A stretch of 64,000 bases of DNA from an uncultured Flavobacteriales bacterium (GCA_905182785.1 CAJJDF010000016.1:62001-126000), one strand, 5' to 3'. Positions 9,032 through 20,885 are shown, numbered from the stretch's first letter. Notes: a model not told the origin generated them from the letters alone. Translations and numbers: made by a program.

Positions 9032-9070
9032 CAATTCCAGTCTTTTTTAGGCTGGAATTGTTTCCTGTTT
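9032..9070 (+). terminator. Hairpin after tuf (terminator or processing site)
   Basis: CAATTCCAG / CTGGAATTG forms a 9-bp stem (9032-9040 with 9052-9060) followed by a modest T-rich tail. It could end the tuf transcript or be a processing signal before tRNA-Trp; no separate promoter is evident between it and the tRNA. Confidence 0.55.
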
Positions 9071-9071
9071 T

Positions 9072-9144
9072 ACGGGTGTAGCTCAGCTGGTAGAGCACTG
9101 GTCTCCAAAACCAGGTGTCGGGAGTTCGAGTCTCTCCACCCGTG
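9072..9144 (+). tRNA. tRNA-Trp (anticodon CCA)
   Basis: This 73-base cloverleaf has acceptor arms ACGGGTG / CACCCGT, discriminator G, and anticodon stem CTGGT / ACCAG around loop CTCCAAA. The position between tuf and secE is a conserved arrangement. The 3' CCA is not encoded. Confidence 0.95.
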
Positions 9145-9201
9145 CTTTAAAAGATGAGTTCAGTTAATTTAAAAGATCTCTACTAGTACATAAATTATAA
9201 C

Positions 9202-9420
9202 ATGGTAAAAATTAAAACATACATATCAGAAGTAATAACTGAGTTATTTGAGAAAGTAACTTGGCCAACATGGAGTGAATTACAAAATAGTTCATTTGTT
9301 GTATTAATTGCTTCAGCAATAGTGTCGTTAATTATATGGGCTATGGATTTTGTGGTTGGAAACAATCCACTAGGATTTTGGAGAGGAATTTTAGGTTTTA
9401 TTTACGATTTAATAGGATAA
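9202..9420 (+). CDS. secE: Preprotein translocase subunit SecE
   Basis: This 72-residue protein has one clear transmembrane helix (about 28-50) preceded by the conserved amphipathic segment ELFEKVTWPTWSELQNS. The VTWPTWSE motif is diagnostic of SecE. It is the small essential subunit of the SecYEG inner-membrane channel. It stands four bases before nusG, as in most bacteria, and opens the nusG-ribosomal protein-rpoBC operon. Confidence 0.95.
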   Translation: MVKIKTYISEVITELFEKVTWPTWSELQNSSFVVLIASAIVSLIIWAMDFVVGNNPLGFWRGILGFIYDLIG

Positions 9421-9424
9421 CCTA

Positions 9425-9958
9425 ATGAAGTGGTATATTGTAAGAACCGTAACTGGTAAGGAAAAAAAGTCAAAGGAATATTTGGATATTGAAATCGAAA
9501 GATTAAATATGTCATCTTATATTGCTCAAATTTTAGTTCCAACAGAAAGAGTAATTCAGATTAAAGCTGGAAAAAAAATAATCAAGGAGAAGAATATTCT
9601 TCCTGGTTATATAATGGTTCAGGCAACTCTAGAAGGAGAGGTGAAACACCTGATAAAAAGTATTCCTAATGTTATGGGATTCTTATCTGGGGTTCAAGGA
9701 GGAGAGCCAATGCCAATGAGAGAGAATGAAGTAAATAGAATTTTAGGTAAAGCTGATGAAAGTGTTGATTTAGAAGATCAGATTTCCATTGACTATGTAA
9801 TTGGCGAAAGTGTAAAAATTACTGACGGTCCATTCAATAACTTTGATGGAATAATTGAGGAAGTAAACGAAGAGAAAAAGAAATTAAAAATAATGATAAA
9901 GATATTCGGTAGGAAGACTCCTGTTGAATTGAATTACATGCAAGTAGAAAAGCAATAA
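9425..9958 (+). CDS. nusG: Transcription termination/antitermination factor NusG
   Basis: This 177-residue protein has an N-terminal NGN domain (begins MKWYIVRTVTGKEKKSKEYL, about 1-110) and a C-terminal KOW domain (GESVKITDGPFNNFDGIIEEV, about 120-177). NusG binds RNA polymerase, tunes pausing, and links it to Rho or ribosomal protein S10. It sits in the conserved secE-nusG-rplK order, with no sign of a LoaP or RfaH-type paralogue. The ORF starts at the only sensible ATG, right after secE. Confidence 0.97.
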   Translation: MKWYIVRTVTGKEKKSKEYLDIEIERLNMSSYIAQILVPTERVIQIKAGKKIIKEKNILPGYIMVQATLEGEVKHLIKSIPNVMGFLSGVQGGEPMPMRENEVNRILGKADESVDLEDQISIDYVIGESVKITDGPFNNFDGIIEEVNEEKKKLKIMIKIFGRKTPVELNYMQVEKQ

Positions 9959-9970
9959 TTTTATAATAAA

Positions 9971-10417
9971 ATGGCTAAAGAAGTAAGTGGTTTAATTAAA
10001 TTACAAATTAAGGGAGGAGCAGCAAATCCAGCTCCACCAGTAGGACCAGCACTAGGTGCTAAAGGTGTTAATATCATGGAGTTTTGCAAACAGTTTAATG
10101 CAAGAACTCAAGATAAGCCTGGTAAAATATTACCGGCAGTTATCACTGTTTATTCTGATAAATCATTTGATTTTGTCATTAAAACACCACCAGCAGCAGT
10201 TCAATTATTAGAAGCAGCAAAGCTTAAATCTGGTTCAGCAGAACCAAATAGAGCGAAAGTTGGTAAAGTTACTTGGGATCAAGTAAAAGCAATAGCTGAA
10301 GATAAAATGCCAGATCTTAACTGTTTCGTAATCGAATCAGCAATGAAAATGGTTGCTGGAACAGCAAGAAGTATGGGGTTAGTAGTTCAAGGAGCTGCAC
10401 CATGGGAAAATAAATAA
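9971..10417 (+). CDS. rplK: 50S ribosomal protein L11
   Basis: This 148-residue protein contains the L11 N-terminal signature [29 protein letters not shown] and the C-terminal RNA-binding domain near [21 protein letters not shown]. It forms the base of the L7/L12 stalk on 23S rRNA and is needed for factor-dependent GTP hydrolysis. It is 12 bases after nusG and 17 before rplA. Confidence 0.97.
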   Translation: MAKEVSGLIKLQIKGGAANPAPPVGPALGAKGVNIMEFCKQFNARTQDKPGKILPAVITVYSDKSFDFVIKTPPAAVQLLEAAKLKSGSAEPNRAKVGKVTWDQVKAIAEDKMPDLNCFVIESAMKMVAGTARSMGLVVQGAAPWENK

Positions 10418-10434
10418 ACAAATAAATAAAACAA

Positions 10435-11115
10435 ATGTCAAAAGCAAGTAGAGCAGTTTTAGAAAAATATGACCTAGAAAAGTCGTATTCACTAAAAGAT
10501 GCGAGTAATTTAATTAAGGAAATTACGACAGCAAAATTTGATGCAACTATTGATGTTGCGATAAGACTAAATGTTGATCCAAGAAAAGCCGATCAAATGG
10601 TAAGAGGTTCTGTATCTCTTCCACACGGAACAGGAAAAGATATGAAAGTTTTAGTATTATGTACTCCAGACAAAGTCGAAGAAGCTAAAGAAGCAGGTGC
10701 TGATTTTGTTGGATTAGAGGAATACATAGAAAAAATCAAAGGAGGCTGGACAGATGTAGATGTAATTATATCTACTCCAAACGTAATGGGGAAAATTGGT
10801 GCACTAGGAAGAATCTTAGGACCAAGAAACCTAATGCCAAATCCTAAAACAGGAACGGTAACAATGGATGTAGCAAAAGCTGTTGCAGATTCTAAAGGAG
10901 GAAAAATTGATTTTAAAGTAGATAAATTCGGAATTATACATGCCATTATTGGTAAAGTATCTTTTTCTGAAGAAAACATCTATAATAACTCAAAAGAACT
11001 GTTGGATACAATTATAAAACTTAAGCCTGCTTCTGCAAAAGGAGAGTATGTAACAAGTGTATTCATGTCCTCTACAATGAGTCCTAGTATTAATGTTGAC
11101 TCAAGTTCAATTTAA
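10435..11115 (+). CDS. rplA: 50S ribosomal protein L1
   Basis: This 226-residue protein has the two-domain L1 fold. The signature [19 protein letters not shown] is at about 124-142, with [24 protein letters not shown] earlier. L1 forms the mobile stalk at the ribosomal E site and in many bacteria represses its own operon by binding mRNA. No obvious L1 operator is visible in the short rplK-rplA gap. It ends ten bases before rplJ. Confidence 0.97.
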   Translation: MSKASRAVLEKYDLEKSYSLKDASNLIKEITTAKFDATIDVAIRLNVDPRKADQMVRGSVSLPHGTGKDMKVLVLCTPDKVEEAKEAGADFVGLEEYIEKIKGGWTDVDVIISTPNVMGKIGALGRILGPRNLMPNPKTGTVTMDVAKAVADSKGGKIDFKVDKFGIIHAIIGKVSFSEENIYNNSKELLDTIIKLKPASAKGEYVTSVFMSSTMSPSINVDSSSI

Positions 11116-11125
11116 TTTTACAACA

Positions 11126-11644
11126 ATGAACAAAGAAGAAAAAAGCAAACAAATAGCATATTTATCTGATAAGTTAAATAATGCTAATATTTTTTACTTG
11201 GCAGATACTTCTGAATTATCAGCTGATGAGACAAGTAAATTAAGAAGAAGATGTTTTAAAGGGGAAGTTTCTTTAGAGGTTGTGAAAAACACTCTTGTAA
11301 AGAAGGCTATGGAAAGTATGGAAGGAAAGGATATGTCTCCTTTCTATGATTTACTTAAAGGTCAAACTTCTTTAATGATTAGCGAAAAAGGTAATGAGCC
11401 TGCTAAAATAATTAAGGAATTTAGAAAGAAAAGTGATAGACCAATTTTAAAAGGAGCTTTTGTTGAAGAAGCAATCTTTATTGGAGATGATCAAATCGAG
11501 ATATTAGCTTCTCTTAAATCTAAAGAAGAACTTATTGGAGATGTTATTACATTACTTCAGTCACCTGCTAAAAATCTTATTTCTGCCCTTAATTCGGGAG
11601 GAAGTACTATCGCAGGATTGGTTAAAACTTTATCAGAAAGATAA
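11126..11644 (+). CDS. rplJ: 50S ribosomal protein L10
   Basis: The preferred start at 11126 gives a 172-residue protein beginning MNKEEKSKQIAYLSDKL. The ORF-track start at 11093 would overlap rplA and add 11 unlike residues. The internal segment LRRRCFKGEVSLEVVKNTLVKKAM is typical of L10, and the C-terminal helix binds L7/L12 dimers. L10 anchors the stalk. It follows rplA and precedes rplL, and a hairpin lies in the rplJ-rplL gap. Confidence 0.95.
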   Translation: MNKEEKSKQIAYLSDKLNNANIFYLADTSELSADETSKLRRRCFKGEVSLEVVKNTLVKKAMESMEGKDMSPFYDLLKGQTSLMISEKGNEPAKIIKEFRKKSDRPILKGAFVEEAIFIGDDQIEILASLKSKEELIGDVITLLQSPAKNLISALNSGGSTIAGLVKTLSER

Positions 11645-11656
11645 CAAAGAAATTTT

Positions 11657-11692
11657 CTTATGTTCTGTCTTTAGACGGATGCTTCACATAGG
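11657..11692 (+). promoter_or_regulatory. RNA hairpin between rplJ and rplL
   Basis: An outer stem CTTATGT / ACATAGG encloses an inner stem TCTGTC-TTTA-GACGGA, giving a bulged hairpin in the 89-base rplJ-rplL gap. No T-tract follows, so it is more likely a processing, stability or translation-control element than a terminator. Confidence 0.4.
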
Positions 11693-11733
11693 GGATAATT
11701 AAAATAAAAACAAAAATAATAAAACAATACAAA

Positions 11734-12108
11734 ATGGCAGATTTAGCAAAATTAGCAGAAGAATTAGTAAATTTAACTGTGAAAGATGTTCAGGAATTAG
11801 CAACAATCTTAAAAGACGAATATAACATTGAACCAGCAGCAGCAGCAGCAGTAATGGCTGGACCAGCAGCAGGTGGAGGTGAAGCAGCAGAAGAAAAAAC
11901 AGAATTTGATGTTATTCTTAAAGCAGCAGGAGGTTCTAAATTAGCAGTTGTAAAACTTGTTAAAGAATTAACTGGTTTAGGTCTTAAGGAAGCAAAAGAT
12001 ATGGTTGATAGTGCACCAACAGCAATTAAAGAAGGTGTATCTAAAGACGAAGCTGAAGGATTAAGAACTTCATTAGAAGAGGCTGGAGCTGAAGTTGAAG
12101 TTAAGTAA
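11734..12108 (+). CDS. rplL: 50S ribosomal protein L7/L12
   Basis: This 124-residue acidic protein has the standard layout: an N-terminal dimerisation helix ([27 protein letters not shown]), an Ala/Gly/Pro-rich hinge ([17 protein letters not shown], about 33-50) and a C-terminal factor-binding domain ([36 protein letters not shown]). It is the multi-copy stalk protein that recruits translation factors. The hairpins on either side of it suggest its mRNA is processed or attenuated separately, in keeping with the need for more L7/L12 than L10 or RNA polymerase. Confidence 0.97.
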   Translation: MADLAKLAEELVNLTVKDVQELATILKDEYNIEPAAAAAVMAGPAAGGGEAAEEKTEFDVILKAAGGSKLAVVKLVKELTGLGLKEAKDMVDSAPTAIKEGVSKDEAEGLRTSLEEAGAEVEVK

Positions 12109-12130
12109 TAACAACACTCCAAACACTATT

Positions 12131-12161
12131 GGTTTAGGTGCTTTATGCATCTAAACCTTTT
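12131..12161 (+). terminator. Attenuator-like hairpin between rplL and rpoB
   Basis: GGTTTAGGTGC / GCATCTAAACC pairs over 11 bp with one G-T pair and a 5-base loop, followed by TTTTGTTG. This is the place where many bacteria partly terminate transcription to lower rpoBC output relative to ribosomal proteins. Confidence 0.65.
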
Positions 12162-12203
12162 GTTGTTTCTATTAGAACCTATCTTAAAGTAGGTAGAAAC
12201 AAC
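12162..12203 (+). promoter_or_regulatory. Long stem in the rplL-rpoB gap (possible RNase III site)
   Basis: A perfect 10-bp stem GTTGTTTCTA / TAGAAACAAC encloses a second stem ACCTAT / GTAGGT, giving an extended hairpin of about 42 bases directly after the attenuator. Bacterial rplL-rpoB gaps commonly carry an RNase III cleavage hairpin; that role here is inferred. Confidence 0.5.
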
Positions 12204-12237
12204 AACCTAAAACTGTCAACAAGTAATTGATTGTCAG

Positions 12238-12260
12238 TGATTAAACTTCGGGTTTAATCA
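12238..12260 (+). promoter_or_regulatory. UUCG-capped hairpin upstream of rpoB
   Basis: TGATTAAAC and GTTTAATCA pair over 9 bp around a TTCGG loop, similar to the very stable UUCG tetraloop family. It is the third hairpin in the 191-base rplL-rpoB gap, 39 bases before the rpoB start, and could influence rpoB mRNA stability or translation. Confidence 0.45.
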
Positions 12261-12299
12261 AGAGATTTAGAAAAAAACGATTTAAATCATCATTTTTAT

Positions 12300-15200
12300 A
12301 TGGCTAATATAAAGTTCGACCCAATTAGAGTTAATTTCTCTACCAATCAAAATAAATTTGATTACCCTGATTTCTTAGAAATCCAATTAGAATCATTTAC
12401 AAACTTTTTCCAGCTAGAAACTGTACCAGACAGAAGAGCAGACGAAGGACTTTTTAAAGTGTTTAGTGAAAATTTCCCTATTACAGATACAAGAAACCAA
12501 TTTGTACTTGAATTTATCGACTATTTTGTTGACCCTCCAAGATATTCTATCACAGAATGTATTGACAGAGGATTGACGTATAGCGTTCCCTTAAAAGCAA
12601 AATTGAAACTTTACTGTACTGATCCAGAACATGAAGATTTCGAAACAATCATACAAGACGTATATTTAGGAACAATTCCTTATATGTCACCAAAAGGATC
12701 ATTTATTATAAATGGTGCAGAAAGAGTAATTGTATCTCAATTACACAGATCACCAGGTGTATTCTTTGGACACAGTACTCACGCAAATGGTACAAAATTA
12801 TATTCTGCAAGAGTAATTCCTTTCAAAGGTTCTTGGATAGAATTTGCTACAGATATAAATGATATCTTGTATGCATATATTGATAGAAAGAAAAAACTTC
12901 CAGTTACAACTCTTTTAAGAGCAATTGGATATGAGACTGATAAAGATATTCTTGAAATATTTGACCTTGCTCACGAAGTAAACGTAAGCAAAAGTTCTAA
13001 GAAAAAATTAGTAGGTTCTAAACTTGCTGCTAGAGTTCTTAAAACATGGGTTGAAGATTTTGTAGATGAAGACACGGGAGAAGTTGTATCGATAGAAAGA
13101 AACGAAGTTGTTCTTGATAGAGATATAGTTTTAACTGAAGAAAATATTGACTTAATCATTGAAGAAGGTGTTAAGAAAATTATTATTAATAAGGAAGATG
13201 TTACTGCATCTAACTTCTCAATAATTTACAACACGCTTCAAAAAGATACATCTAACTCTGAAAAAGAAGCTGTAGAACATATCTATAGACAATTAAGAAA
13301 TGCTGAGCCACCTGATTTGGATACAGCAAGAGGAGTTATTGATAAATTGTTTTTCTCTGAAGCTAGATATGATTTAGGTGAAGTAGGAAGATACAGAATT
13401 AATAAAAAATTAGGTACAGATATTAGTATTGAGCAAAGAGTTCTTACTAAAGATGATATTATTAATATCATTAAATATTTGATTGAACTTATTAATGCGA
13501 AAGCAGAGATTGATGATATTGATCACTTAAGTAACAGACGTGTGAGAACTGTTGGTGAACAATTGTACAATCAATTTGGAGTAGGACTTGCAAGAATGTC
13601 AAGAACTATTCGTGAGAGAATGAATGTAAGAGATAACGAGGTGTTTACACCAGCAGATTTGATTAATGCAAAAGCATTATCATCTGTAATTAACTCTTTC
13701 TTCGGAACAAACCAATTATCTCAGTTTATGGATCAAACGAATCCATTAGCAGAGGTAACTCACAAAAGAAGACTATCTGCCCTTGGACCTGGAGGACTAT
13801 CAAGAGAAAGAGCAGGATTTGAAGTAAGAGATGTACACTACACTCACTACGGAAGATTATGTACTATTGAAACACCAGAGGGACCAAATATTGGATTAAT
13901 TTCTTCTTTGTGTGTATACGCAAAGATTAATAAACTTGGATTTATCGAAACTCCTTATTGGGAGATTGAGAAAGGAAAAGTGAAATTAGAAAAAGGACCA
14001 GTTTACTTAAGTGCAGAGGAAGAAGATAATACGATCATTGCACAATTGAATACTGAAATTGACAAAAAAGGAAATTTCAAAACTGACGAAGTAAAAGCAA
14101 GACTTGAAGGAGATTTTCCATTGGTAGACCCAAGTACATTGAAATATATGGATGTTGGAGCTAATCAAATTGCTTCTATTGCAGCCTCACTTATTCCATT
14201 TTTAGAGCATGATGATGCGAATAGAGCATTGATGGGATCAAACATGCAGAGACAAGCTGTACCTTTATTAATTCCTAACTCACCAATTGTTGGAACAGGA
14301 ATAGAAGGGTTAGTAGCAAAAGATTCAAGAACATTAATTAACGCAGAAGGAGACGGAGTTGTTGATTATGTTGATTCTGAAAAAATTGTTATTCTTTATG
14401 ACAGAACAGATACTGAGAAATTAGTTTCTTTTGATGGAGATAAAAAAGAATACCACCTTATCAAGTTTCAAAAAACAAACCAGAATACTTGTGTTAACTT
14501 GAAACCTCTTGTGAAAATAGGAGAAAAAGTTAAAAAAGGACAAATATTATCTGAAGGGTATGCAACTCAAAAAGGTGAATTGGCAATTGGTCAAAACCTT
14601 AAAGTAGCATTTATGCCTTGGAAAGGATACAACTTTGAGGATGCGATTGTAATTTCTGAAAGAGTAGTAAGAGATGACATCTTTACATCACTTCATATTG
14701 ATGAGTATACTTTAGAGGTGAGAGATACGAAAAGAGGATTGGAAGAATTAACTGCCGATATTCCTAACGTAAGTGAAGAAGCAACTAAAAATCTTGATGA
14801 AAACGGTATCATAAGAGAAGGAGCTGAAATTAAAGAAGGAGATATCCTTATTGGAAAAATTACTCCAAAAGGAGAGTCTGACCCTTCACCAGAAGAAAAA
14901 CTACTTAGAGCAATCTTTGGAGATAAGGCTGGAGATGTGAAAGATGCTTCATTAAAAGCTTCCCCATCATTAAGAGGAGTTGTAGTAAATAAGAAATTAT
15001 TTTCAAGAGCTGTAAAAGACAGAAAATCAAGAGCTGCTGATAAAGCATTATTGTTAGAAGTTGAAGCAGAATACAACAAAGATTATGCTTCATTGAAGAA
15101 TATTCTTATCGAAAAATTATTGGAATTAGTTGGCTCAAATAAGAGTACAGGTATTTTTAATAACTATAAGGAAGAAATCATCAAGAAAGGAATTAAGATT

Positions 15201-16112
15201 TCTGCAAAGAATCTTGAAAAAGCTGATTTTACAACAATCAGTTCTGACGGATGGACATCTGATAAAGAAGTTAATGGAAACATTGGAATCTTACTTCACA
15301 ACTTTAATATCAAGGCAAATGACTTGCTTGGAGCATATAAAAGAAGGCAATTTAAAGTAACAGTAGGGGATGAACTTCCAAATGGAATAATCAAGCTTGC
15401 TAAAGTTTATATCGCTAAGAAAAGAAAGCTTAAAGTAGGAGATAAGATGGCGGGACGTCACGGAAATAAAGGAATTGTATCAAGAATCGTAAGAGACGAA
15501 GATATGCCTTTCTTAGAAGACGGAACACCAGTAGATATTGTACTTAACCCACTTGGTGTACCATCAAGGATGAACTTAGGACAGATTTACGAAACTGTTC
15601 TTGGATGGGCTGGAGAGAAATTAGGAAAAAAGTTTGCTACACCAATTTTTGATGGAGCAACAATTGACCAGATTAACGGATATACTGATGAAGCCGGAGT
15701 ACCAAGATATGGTAAGACATACTTGTATGATGGAGGATCTGGAGAAAGATTTGATCAACCAGCAACAGTAGGTGTAATTTACATGCTTAAACTAAGTCAC
15801 ATGGTTGACGATAAGATGCATGCAAGATCTATCGGACCATACTCACTTATTACACAACAACCACTTGGAGGGAAAGCTCAATTTGGAGGTCAAAGATTTG
15901 GAGAGATGGAAGTTTGGGCACTTGAAGCATTTGGAGCTGCGCACATTTTGAGAGAAGTATTAACAGTTAAGTCTGATGATGTTTACGGAAGAATGAAAAC
16001 GTATGAAGCAATTGTAAAAGGAGATAATATCCCAGAACCAGGAGTTCCTGAATCATTCAATGTATTATTACATGAATTGAAAGGATTAGGATTAACAATG
16101 ACTTTAGATTAA
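12300..16112 (+). CDS. rpoB: DNA-directed RNA polymerase subunit beta
   Basis: This 1270-residue protein has the normal length for Bacteroidota. Recognisable landmarks include the rifampicin-region segment [34 protein letters not shown], the invariant [44 protein letters not shown], and the C-terminal [27 protein letters not shown] with [26 protein letters not shown]. Together with beta-prime it forms the catalytic centre. In the rifampicin cluster the sequence looks wild-type. It is 30 bases before rpoC. Confidence 0.98.
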   Translation: MANIKFDPIRVNFSTNQNKFDYPDFLEIQLESFTNFFQLETVPDRRADEGLFKVFSENFPITDTRNQFVLEFIDYFVDPPRYSITECIDRGLTYSVPLKAKLKLYCTDPEHEDFETIIQDVYLGTIPYMSPKGSFIINGAERVIVSQLHRSPGVFFGHSTHANGTKLYSARVIPFKGSWIEFATDINDILYAYIDRKKKLPVTTLLRAIGYETDKDILEIFDLAHEVNVSKSSKKKLVGSKLAARVLKTWVEDFVDEDTGEVVSIERNEVVLDRDIVLTEENIDLIIEEGVKKIIINKEDVTASNFSIIYNTLQKDTSNSEKEAVEHIYRQLRNAEPPDLDTARGVIDKLFFSEARYDLGEVGRYRINKKLGTDISIEQRVLTKDDIINIIKYLIELINAKAEIDDIDHLSNRRVRTVGEQLYNQFGVGLARMSRTIRERMNVRDNEVFTPADLINAKALSSVINSFFGTNQLSQFMDQTNPLAEVTHKRRLSALGPGGLSRERAGFEVRDVHYTHYGRLCTIETPEGPNIGLISSLCVYAKINKLGFIETPYWEIEKGKVKLEKGPVYLSAEEEDNTIIAQLNTEIDKKGNFKTDEVKARLEGDFPLVDPSTLKYMDVGANQIASIAASLIPFLEHDDANRALMGSNMQRQAVPLLIPNSPIVGTGIEGLVAKDSRTLINAEGDGVVDYVDSEKIVILYDRTDTEKLVSFDGDKKEYHLIKFQKTNQNTCVNLKPLVKIGEKVKKGQILSEGYATQKGELAIGQNLKVAFMPWKGYNFEDAIVISERVVRDDIFTSLHIDEYTLEVRDTKRGLEELTADIPNVSEEATKNLDENGIIREGAEIKEGDILIGKITPKGESDPSPEEKLLRAIFGDKAGDVKDASLKASPSLRGVVVNKKLFSRAVKDRKSRAADKALLLEVEAEYNKDYASLKNILIEKLLELVGSNKSTGIFNNYKEEIIKKGIKISAKNLEKADFTTISSDGWTSDKEVNGNIGILLHNFNIKANDLLGAYKRRQFKVTVGDELPNGIIKLAKVYIAKKRKLKVGDKMAGRHGNKGIVSRIVRDEDMPFLEDGTPVDIVLNPLGVPSRMNLGQIYETVLGWAGEKLGKKFATPIFDGATIDQINGYTDEAGVPRYGKTYLYDGGSGERFDQPATVGVIYMLKLSHMVDDKMHARSIGPYSLITQQPLGGKAQFGGQRFGEMEVWALEAFGAAHILREVLTVKSDDVYGRMKTYEAIVKGDNIPEPGVPESFNVLLHELKGLGLTMTLD

Positions 16113-16142
16113 TTTTTTAACGTATTAAAACAACTGTAAACT

Positions 16143-19100
16143 ATGTCGTACAGGAGAAATAACAACCCAGAACCTAAAAAGTTCACTAAAATAACAATTA
16201 GTCTTTCATCTCCAGAAACAATTCTGGAAAGCTCACATGGTGAAGTACTAAAGCCAGAAACAATTAATTACAGAACTTACAAGCCAGAAAGAGATGGTTT
16301 GTTTTGTGAGAGAATTTTTGGTCCAGTAAAAGATTACGAATGTTATTGTGGAAAATATAAAAGAATCAGATACAAAGGAATTGTATGTGATAGATGTGGA
16401 GTAGAAGTAACAGAGAAAAAAGTAAGAAGAACAAGAACTGGACATATTCAGTTGGTAGTTCCTGTTGCTCATATCTGGTATTTCAAATCTTTACCAAATA
16501 AAATTGGTTACCTTTTAGGTTTACCAACAAAGAAACTGAACCAAATTATTTATTACGAAAGATATGCTGTAATTCAAGCTGCTGGAGTATTAAATGAAGA
16601 AGGAGAGCCAGTTCAATTTATGGATTTTCTTACGGAAGAAGAGTATTTAGATATTCTTGATAAACAACCAAAAGAAAGTTTACATTTAGATGACTCTGAC
16701 CCAAATAAGTTTATTGCAAAAATGGGAGCTGAAGCTCTTTATGATTTGCTTAAAGGATTGGATTTAGATGAGTTATCTTATAACTTAAGACATCAAGCAA
16801 ATACTGAAACTTCTCAACAAAGAAAAGCCGAAGCCTTAAAAAGACTTCAGGTTGTTGAAGGAATGAGAAACTCTACTAAAGGAAACATTGAAAATCGTCC
16901 TGAGTGGATGATTGTAAAAGTTGTTCCAGTAATTCCACCAGAATTAAGACCATTGGTACCACTTGATGGAGGAAGATTTGCAACTTCTGATTTAAATGAC
17001 TTGTACAGAAGAGTTATTATCAGAAACAACCGTCTTAAGAGATTAATAGAAATAAAAGCACCAGAAGTAATTCTTAGAAATGAGAAGAGAATGCTACAAG
17101 AGTCAGTTGATTCATTGTTTGATAATTCAAGAAAATCTAGTGCTGTAAAAGCTGATGGAAACAGACCATTAAAATCATTATCCGATTCATTGAAAGGAAA
17201 ATCTGGACGTTTCAGACAGAACTTACTTGGAAAAAGGGTTGATTATTCTGCAAGATCGGTAATTGTTGTAGGGCCAAATCTTAAATTACACGAATGTGGA
17301 ATTCCTAAAGATATGGCAGCAGAACTTTACAAACCTTTTGTAATCAGAAAAATGATTGAAAGGGGAATTGTAAAAACTGTAAAATCTGCAAAGAAAATAG
17401 TTGACGCTAAAGATCCTGTAGTTTGGGATATTCTTGAAAATGTATTGAAAAATCACCCAGTTTTATTAAACAGGGCTCCAACTCTTCACAGACTTGGTAT
17501 TCAGGCATTCCAACCAAAGTTGATTGAAGGAAAAGCAATTAGATTACATCCACTTGTTTGTACTGCCTTTAATGCCGATTTTGATGGGGATCAGATGGCG
17601 GTTCACTTACCGTTATCAAATGCAGCAATCTTAGAAGCACAATTATTGATGTTGGCGTCTCACAATATTCTTAATCCTGCCAATGGAGCACCAATTACGG
17701 TACCATCTCAGGATATGGTTTTAGGTCTTTATTACATTACTAAATTAAAGAGATCTACACCAGAAGAAGAAATATATGGAGAAGATAAGATTTTCTATTC
17801 TCCAGATGAAGTTGTGATTGCTTATAACGAGAAAAAATTACACCTACATGCTTCAATTAAAGTAAGAACTCATGATGTTGTAAATGGAGAACACGTTACA
17901 AGATTAATTGAAACTACTTGTGGTAGAGTATTGTTTAATGATGTAGTTCCTTACGAAGTAGGATTCATAAACGAAGTATTGACTAAGAAATCTTTGAGAG
18001 ATATTATTGGAAAAGTACTTAAGGTTTGTGGAGTTTCTAGAACGGCTGACTTCCTTGATGAAATTAAGGAAATGGGTTATAGAAACGCATTTAAAGGAGG
18101 ATTATCGTTTAACTTGGATGATATTATCATCCCAGTAGAAAAAGATGTCTTGGTAAATAAAGCTCAGGATGAAGTTACTGAAGTTATGGAAAACTATAAC
18201 ATGGGACTTATCACAAACAATGAAAGATATAATCAAATTATTGATATTTGGACGCATACAAACTCTAGATTGACTCATATTTTAATGGATCAGTTGAAAA
18301 ATGATAATCAAGGATTCAACTCTATTTATATGATGTTTGATTCTGGAGCAAGGGGATCAAAAGAGCAAATTCGTCAATTGTCAGGAATGAGGGGATTGAT
18401 GGCTAAGCCACAAAAATCTGGTGCAACTAGTCAGCAGATTATTGAAAATCCAATTTTATCTAACTTTAAGGAAGGTTTATCTGTACTTGAGTACTTTATA
18501 TCTACTCACGGTGCCAGAAAAGGTCTAGCAGATACAGCCTTAAAAACGGCAGATGCAGGTTACTTAACAAGAAGGTTAGTAGATGTTTCTCAAGATGTAA
18601 TCATAAACGAGCAAGATTGTGGAACATTAAGAGGAATAAATGTAACAGCTCTTAAGAAAAATGATGAAGAAGTAGAATCTCTTTACAATAGAATTCTAGG
18701 AAGAGTTTCAGTTTATAATGTGAAACATCCAAAAACGGATGAAATCATTGCAATAGAAGGAGATGAAATTACTGAAGACATAGCTGAAGCAATAGTTGCT
18801 GCTGACGTGGATGAAGTAGAAGTAAGATCTGTATTGACTTGTGAATTGAAAAGAGGAGTTTGTGCTAAATGTTACGGAAGAAACCTATCAACATCTAGAA
18901 TGGTGAAAGTAGGAGAAACTGTTGGTGTAATTGCTGCCCAATCAATTGGAGAGCCAGGAACACAGTTAACACTTAGAACATTCCACGTAGGGGGGACAGC
19001 ATCCAACGTTACGGATGAAAATAAAATATTAGCAAAATATGATGGTGTCTTAGAAATAGAAGAGTTAAAAACTATTGATACAAAAGACAAAAATGGTAAC

Positions 19101-20474
19101 CCTCAAGTAGTAGTAATAGGTAGATCTGCAGAAATGAAGATTATTGATCCTAAAACTGGAGTAACTTTAGCAACTAACAATATTCCTTATGGATCTTTCT
19201 TAGAAGCGAAAAATGAAACAAAAATTACTAAAGGAGATGTTATTTGTTCTTGGGATCCATATAATGCAGTAATTGTTACTGAATCTAAAGGAACTATTTC
19301 TTTTGAAAATATTGAAGAAGGAATTACTTTCCGTGAGGAGGTAGATGAGCAGACAGGATTTGCTGATAAGGTTGTTACTGATTCTAAAGACAAGAAAAAG
19401 ACACCTATTATTAGAGTGATGGATTCTAAAAAGAACGTCATAAAAAGTTATAACATTCCGGTAGGAGCTCACATTAATGTAGCAGATAATGAAAAAGTAG
19501 AGTCAGGTAGAATATTGGTTAAGATTCCTAGAGTTTCTGGTAAAACAGGAGATATTACAGGGGGTCTACCAAGAATTACTGAGCTTTTTGAAGCACGTAA
19601 TCCTTCAAACCCAGCAGTTGTATCAGAGATTGATGGAATTGTATCTTTTGGGAAAATTAAAAGAGGGAAAAGAGAGATTATTGTTGAGTCTAGAACTGGT
19701 ATTGTTAAGAAATATGCCGTGTCTTTATCTAAGCACATCTTGGTACAAGAGAATGACTTCGTAAGAGCAGGAATGCAATTATCTGATGGAGCAATTACTC
19801 CTAAGAATATCTTAGAAATAAAAGGACCTACTGCTGTACAAGAATACATTGTAAACGAAGTACAAGAAGTATATAGACTACAAGGAGTGAAGATTAATGA
19901 CAAGCACTTTGAAGTTATCGTTCGTCAAATGATGAGAAAAGTTGAGCTTATTGATGCTGGGGATACAAAATTCCTTGAAAAACAAGCAGTAGATAAAATC
20001 AAATTCTTAGATGAGAATGATAGAATATGGGGAATGGTAGTTGTAGAAGATGCAGGTGAATCTGAGGTATTAAAACCTGGACAAATAATTACTGCAAGAA
20101 AACTAAGAGACGAAAATTCAAATCTAAAAAGAAAAGATGCTCAATTAGTGACAGCAAGAGATGCTGTTTCAGCAACTTCTCGTCCATTATTACAAGGAAT
20201 TACACGTTCTTCTCTTCAAACTGATAGTTTTATGTCTGCCGCTTCTTTCCAAGAAACGACTAAGGTATTGAACGAAGCAGCTGTGAGAGGGAAAGTAGAT
20301 TATTTGAGAGGATTGAAAGAAAATGTAATCGTAGGTCACTTAATTCCAGCAGGAACAGGAATGAGAAAATATGATGACATGGAAGTTCTATCCAGCGTAT
20401 ACGCAGAAAGTAAAGCAGAACAAGAAGAAGCAATAGCTGAAGAAGTAGCTGACGCGGAGACTACTGCTGAATAA
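16143..20474 (+). CDS. rpoC: DNA-directed RNA polymerase subunit beta-prime
   Basis: This 1443-residue protein has the N-terminal zinc site [23 protein letters not shown] (about 67-90), the catalytic Mg-binding motif [16 protein letters not shown] (from about 477) and the second zinc site with [13 protein letters not shown] (about 899 onward). The trigger-loop/bridge region [22 protein letters not shown] follows. The C-terminal tail is acidic and Ala/Glu-rich, as in other members of the phylum. It ends the secE-rpoC operon at a strong terminator. Confidence 0.98.
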   Translation: MSYRRNNNPEPKKFTKITISLSSPETILESSHGEVLKPETINYRTYKPERDGLFCERIFGPVKDYECYCGKYKRIRYKGIVCDRCGVEVTEKKVRRTRTGHIQLVVPVAHIWYFKSLPNKIGYLLGLPTKKLNQIIYYERYAVIQAAGVLNEEGEPVQFMDFLTEEEYLDILDKQPKESLHLDDSDPNKFIAKMGAEALYDLLKGLDLDELSYNLRHQANTETSQQRKAEALKRLQVVEGMRNSTKGNIENRPEWMIVKVVPVIPPELRPLVPLDGGRFATSDLNDLYRRVIIRNNRLKRLIEIKAPEVILRNEKRMLQESVDSLFDNSRKSSAVKADGNRPLKSLSDSLKGKSGRFRQNLLGKRVDYSARSVIVVGPNLKLHECGIPKDMAAELYKPFVIRKMIERGIVKTVKSAKKIVDAKDPVVWDILENVLKNHPVLLNRAPTLHRLGIQAFQPKLIEGKAIRLHPLVCTAFNADFDGDQMAVHLPLSNAAILEAQLLMLASHNILNPANGAPITVPSQDMVLGLYYITKLKRSTPEEEIYGEDKIFYSPDEVVIAYNEKKLHLHASIKVRTHDVVNGEHVTRLIETTCGRVLFNDVVPYEVGFINEVLTKKSLRDIIGKVLKVCGVSRTADFLDEIKEMGYRNAFKGGLSFNLDDIIIPVEKDVLVNKAQDEVTEVMENYNMGLITNNERYNQIIDIWTHTNSRLTHILMDQLKNDNQGFNSIYMMFDSGARGSKEQIRQLSGMRGLMAKPQKSGATSQQIIENPILSNFKEGLSVLEYFISTHGARKGLADTALKTADAGYLTRRLVDVSQDVIINEQDCGTLRGINVTALKKNDEEVESLYNRILGRVSVYNVKHPKTDEIIAIEGDEITEDIAEAIVAADVDEVEVRSVLTCELKRGVCAKCYGRNLSTSRMVKVGETVGVIAAQSIGEPGTQLTLRTFHVGGTASNVTDENKILAKYDGVLEIEELKTIDTKDKNGNPQVVVIGRSAEMKIIDPKTGVTLATNNIPYGSFLEAKNETKITKGDVICSWDPYNAVIVTESKGTISFENIEEGITFREEVDEQTGFADKVVTDSKDKKKTPIIRVMDSKKNVIKSYNIPVGAHINVADNEKVESGRILVKIPRVSGKTGDITGGLPRITELFEARNPSNPAVVSEIDGIVSFGKIKRGKREIIVESRTGIVKKYAVSLSKHILVQENDFVRAGMQLSDGAITPKNILEIKGPTAVQEYIVNEVQEVYRLQGVKINDKHFEVIVRQMMRKVELIDAGDTKFLEKQAVDKIKFLDENDRIWGMVVVEDAGESEVLKPGQIITARKLRDENSNLKRKDAQLVTARDAVSATSRPLLQGITRSSLQTDSFMSAASFQETTKVLNEAAVRGKVDYLRGLKENVIVGHLIPAGTGMRKYDDMEVLSSVYAESKAEQEEAIAEEVADAETTAE

Positions 20475-20496
20475 AATAATACTTGTATTAACTGTA

Positions 20497-20527
20497 AAAT
20501 GCCTCACTTTGTTGAGGCATTTTTTTT
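20497..20527 (+). terminator. Rho-independent terminator after rpoC
   Basis: AATGCCTCA / TGAGGCATT forms a 9-bp stem with a short loop, followed by eight T. It closes the secE-rpoC operon. Confidence 0.9.
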
Positions 20528-20556
20528 AACTTTAAACTAAACAAATTTCAAAAAAA

Positions 20557-20883
20557 ATGGAAGAACAAAATCAAGATCCAAACCAAATAAATATAGAATT
20601 ATCAGAAGAAATTGCTGATGGAATTTATTCTAATCTTGCAATTATTACTCATTCTCCGGCAGAATTTGTTGTAGATTTTGTGAGAATGTTACCGGGAACA
20701 CCTAAGGCAAAAGTAAAATCAAGAATTATACTTACTCCACAACATGCTAAGAGATTAATGAAGGCATTAATTGATAATGTAGGTAAATTTGAATCCGCAC
20801 ACGGTAAAATTAAAGATTTGGATAACGGACCACAAGGAGGTGGAATTCCAATGAATTTTGGGGGGCCAACAACTCAAGCTTAA
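20557..20883 (+). CDS. DUF3467 domain protein
   Basis: This 108-residue protein contains the compact DUF3467 core IADGIYSNLAIITHSPAEFVVDFVRMLPG followed by KVKSRIILTPQHAKRLMKAL, and a Gly/Pro-rich tail. The family is small, widespread in Bacteroidota and often found just downstream of rpoC, as here. The molecular role is not known. It is separated from rpoC by a terminator, so it is probably transcribed separately or through read-through. It has no signal peptide and is presumably cytosolic. Confidence 0.88.
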   Translation: MEEQNQDPNQINIELSEEIADGIYSNLAIITHSPAEFVVDFVRMLPGTPKAKVKSRIILTPQHAKRLMKALIDNVGKFESAHGKIKDLDNGPQGGGIPMNFGGPTTQA

Positions 20884-20885
20884 TT

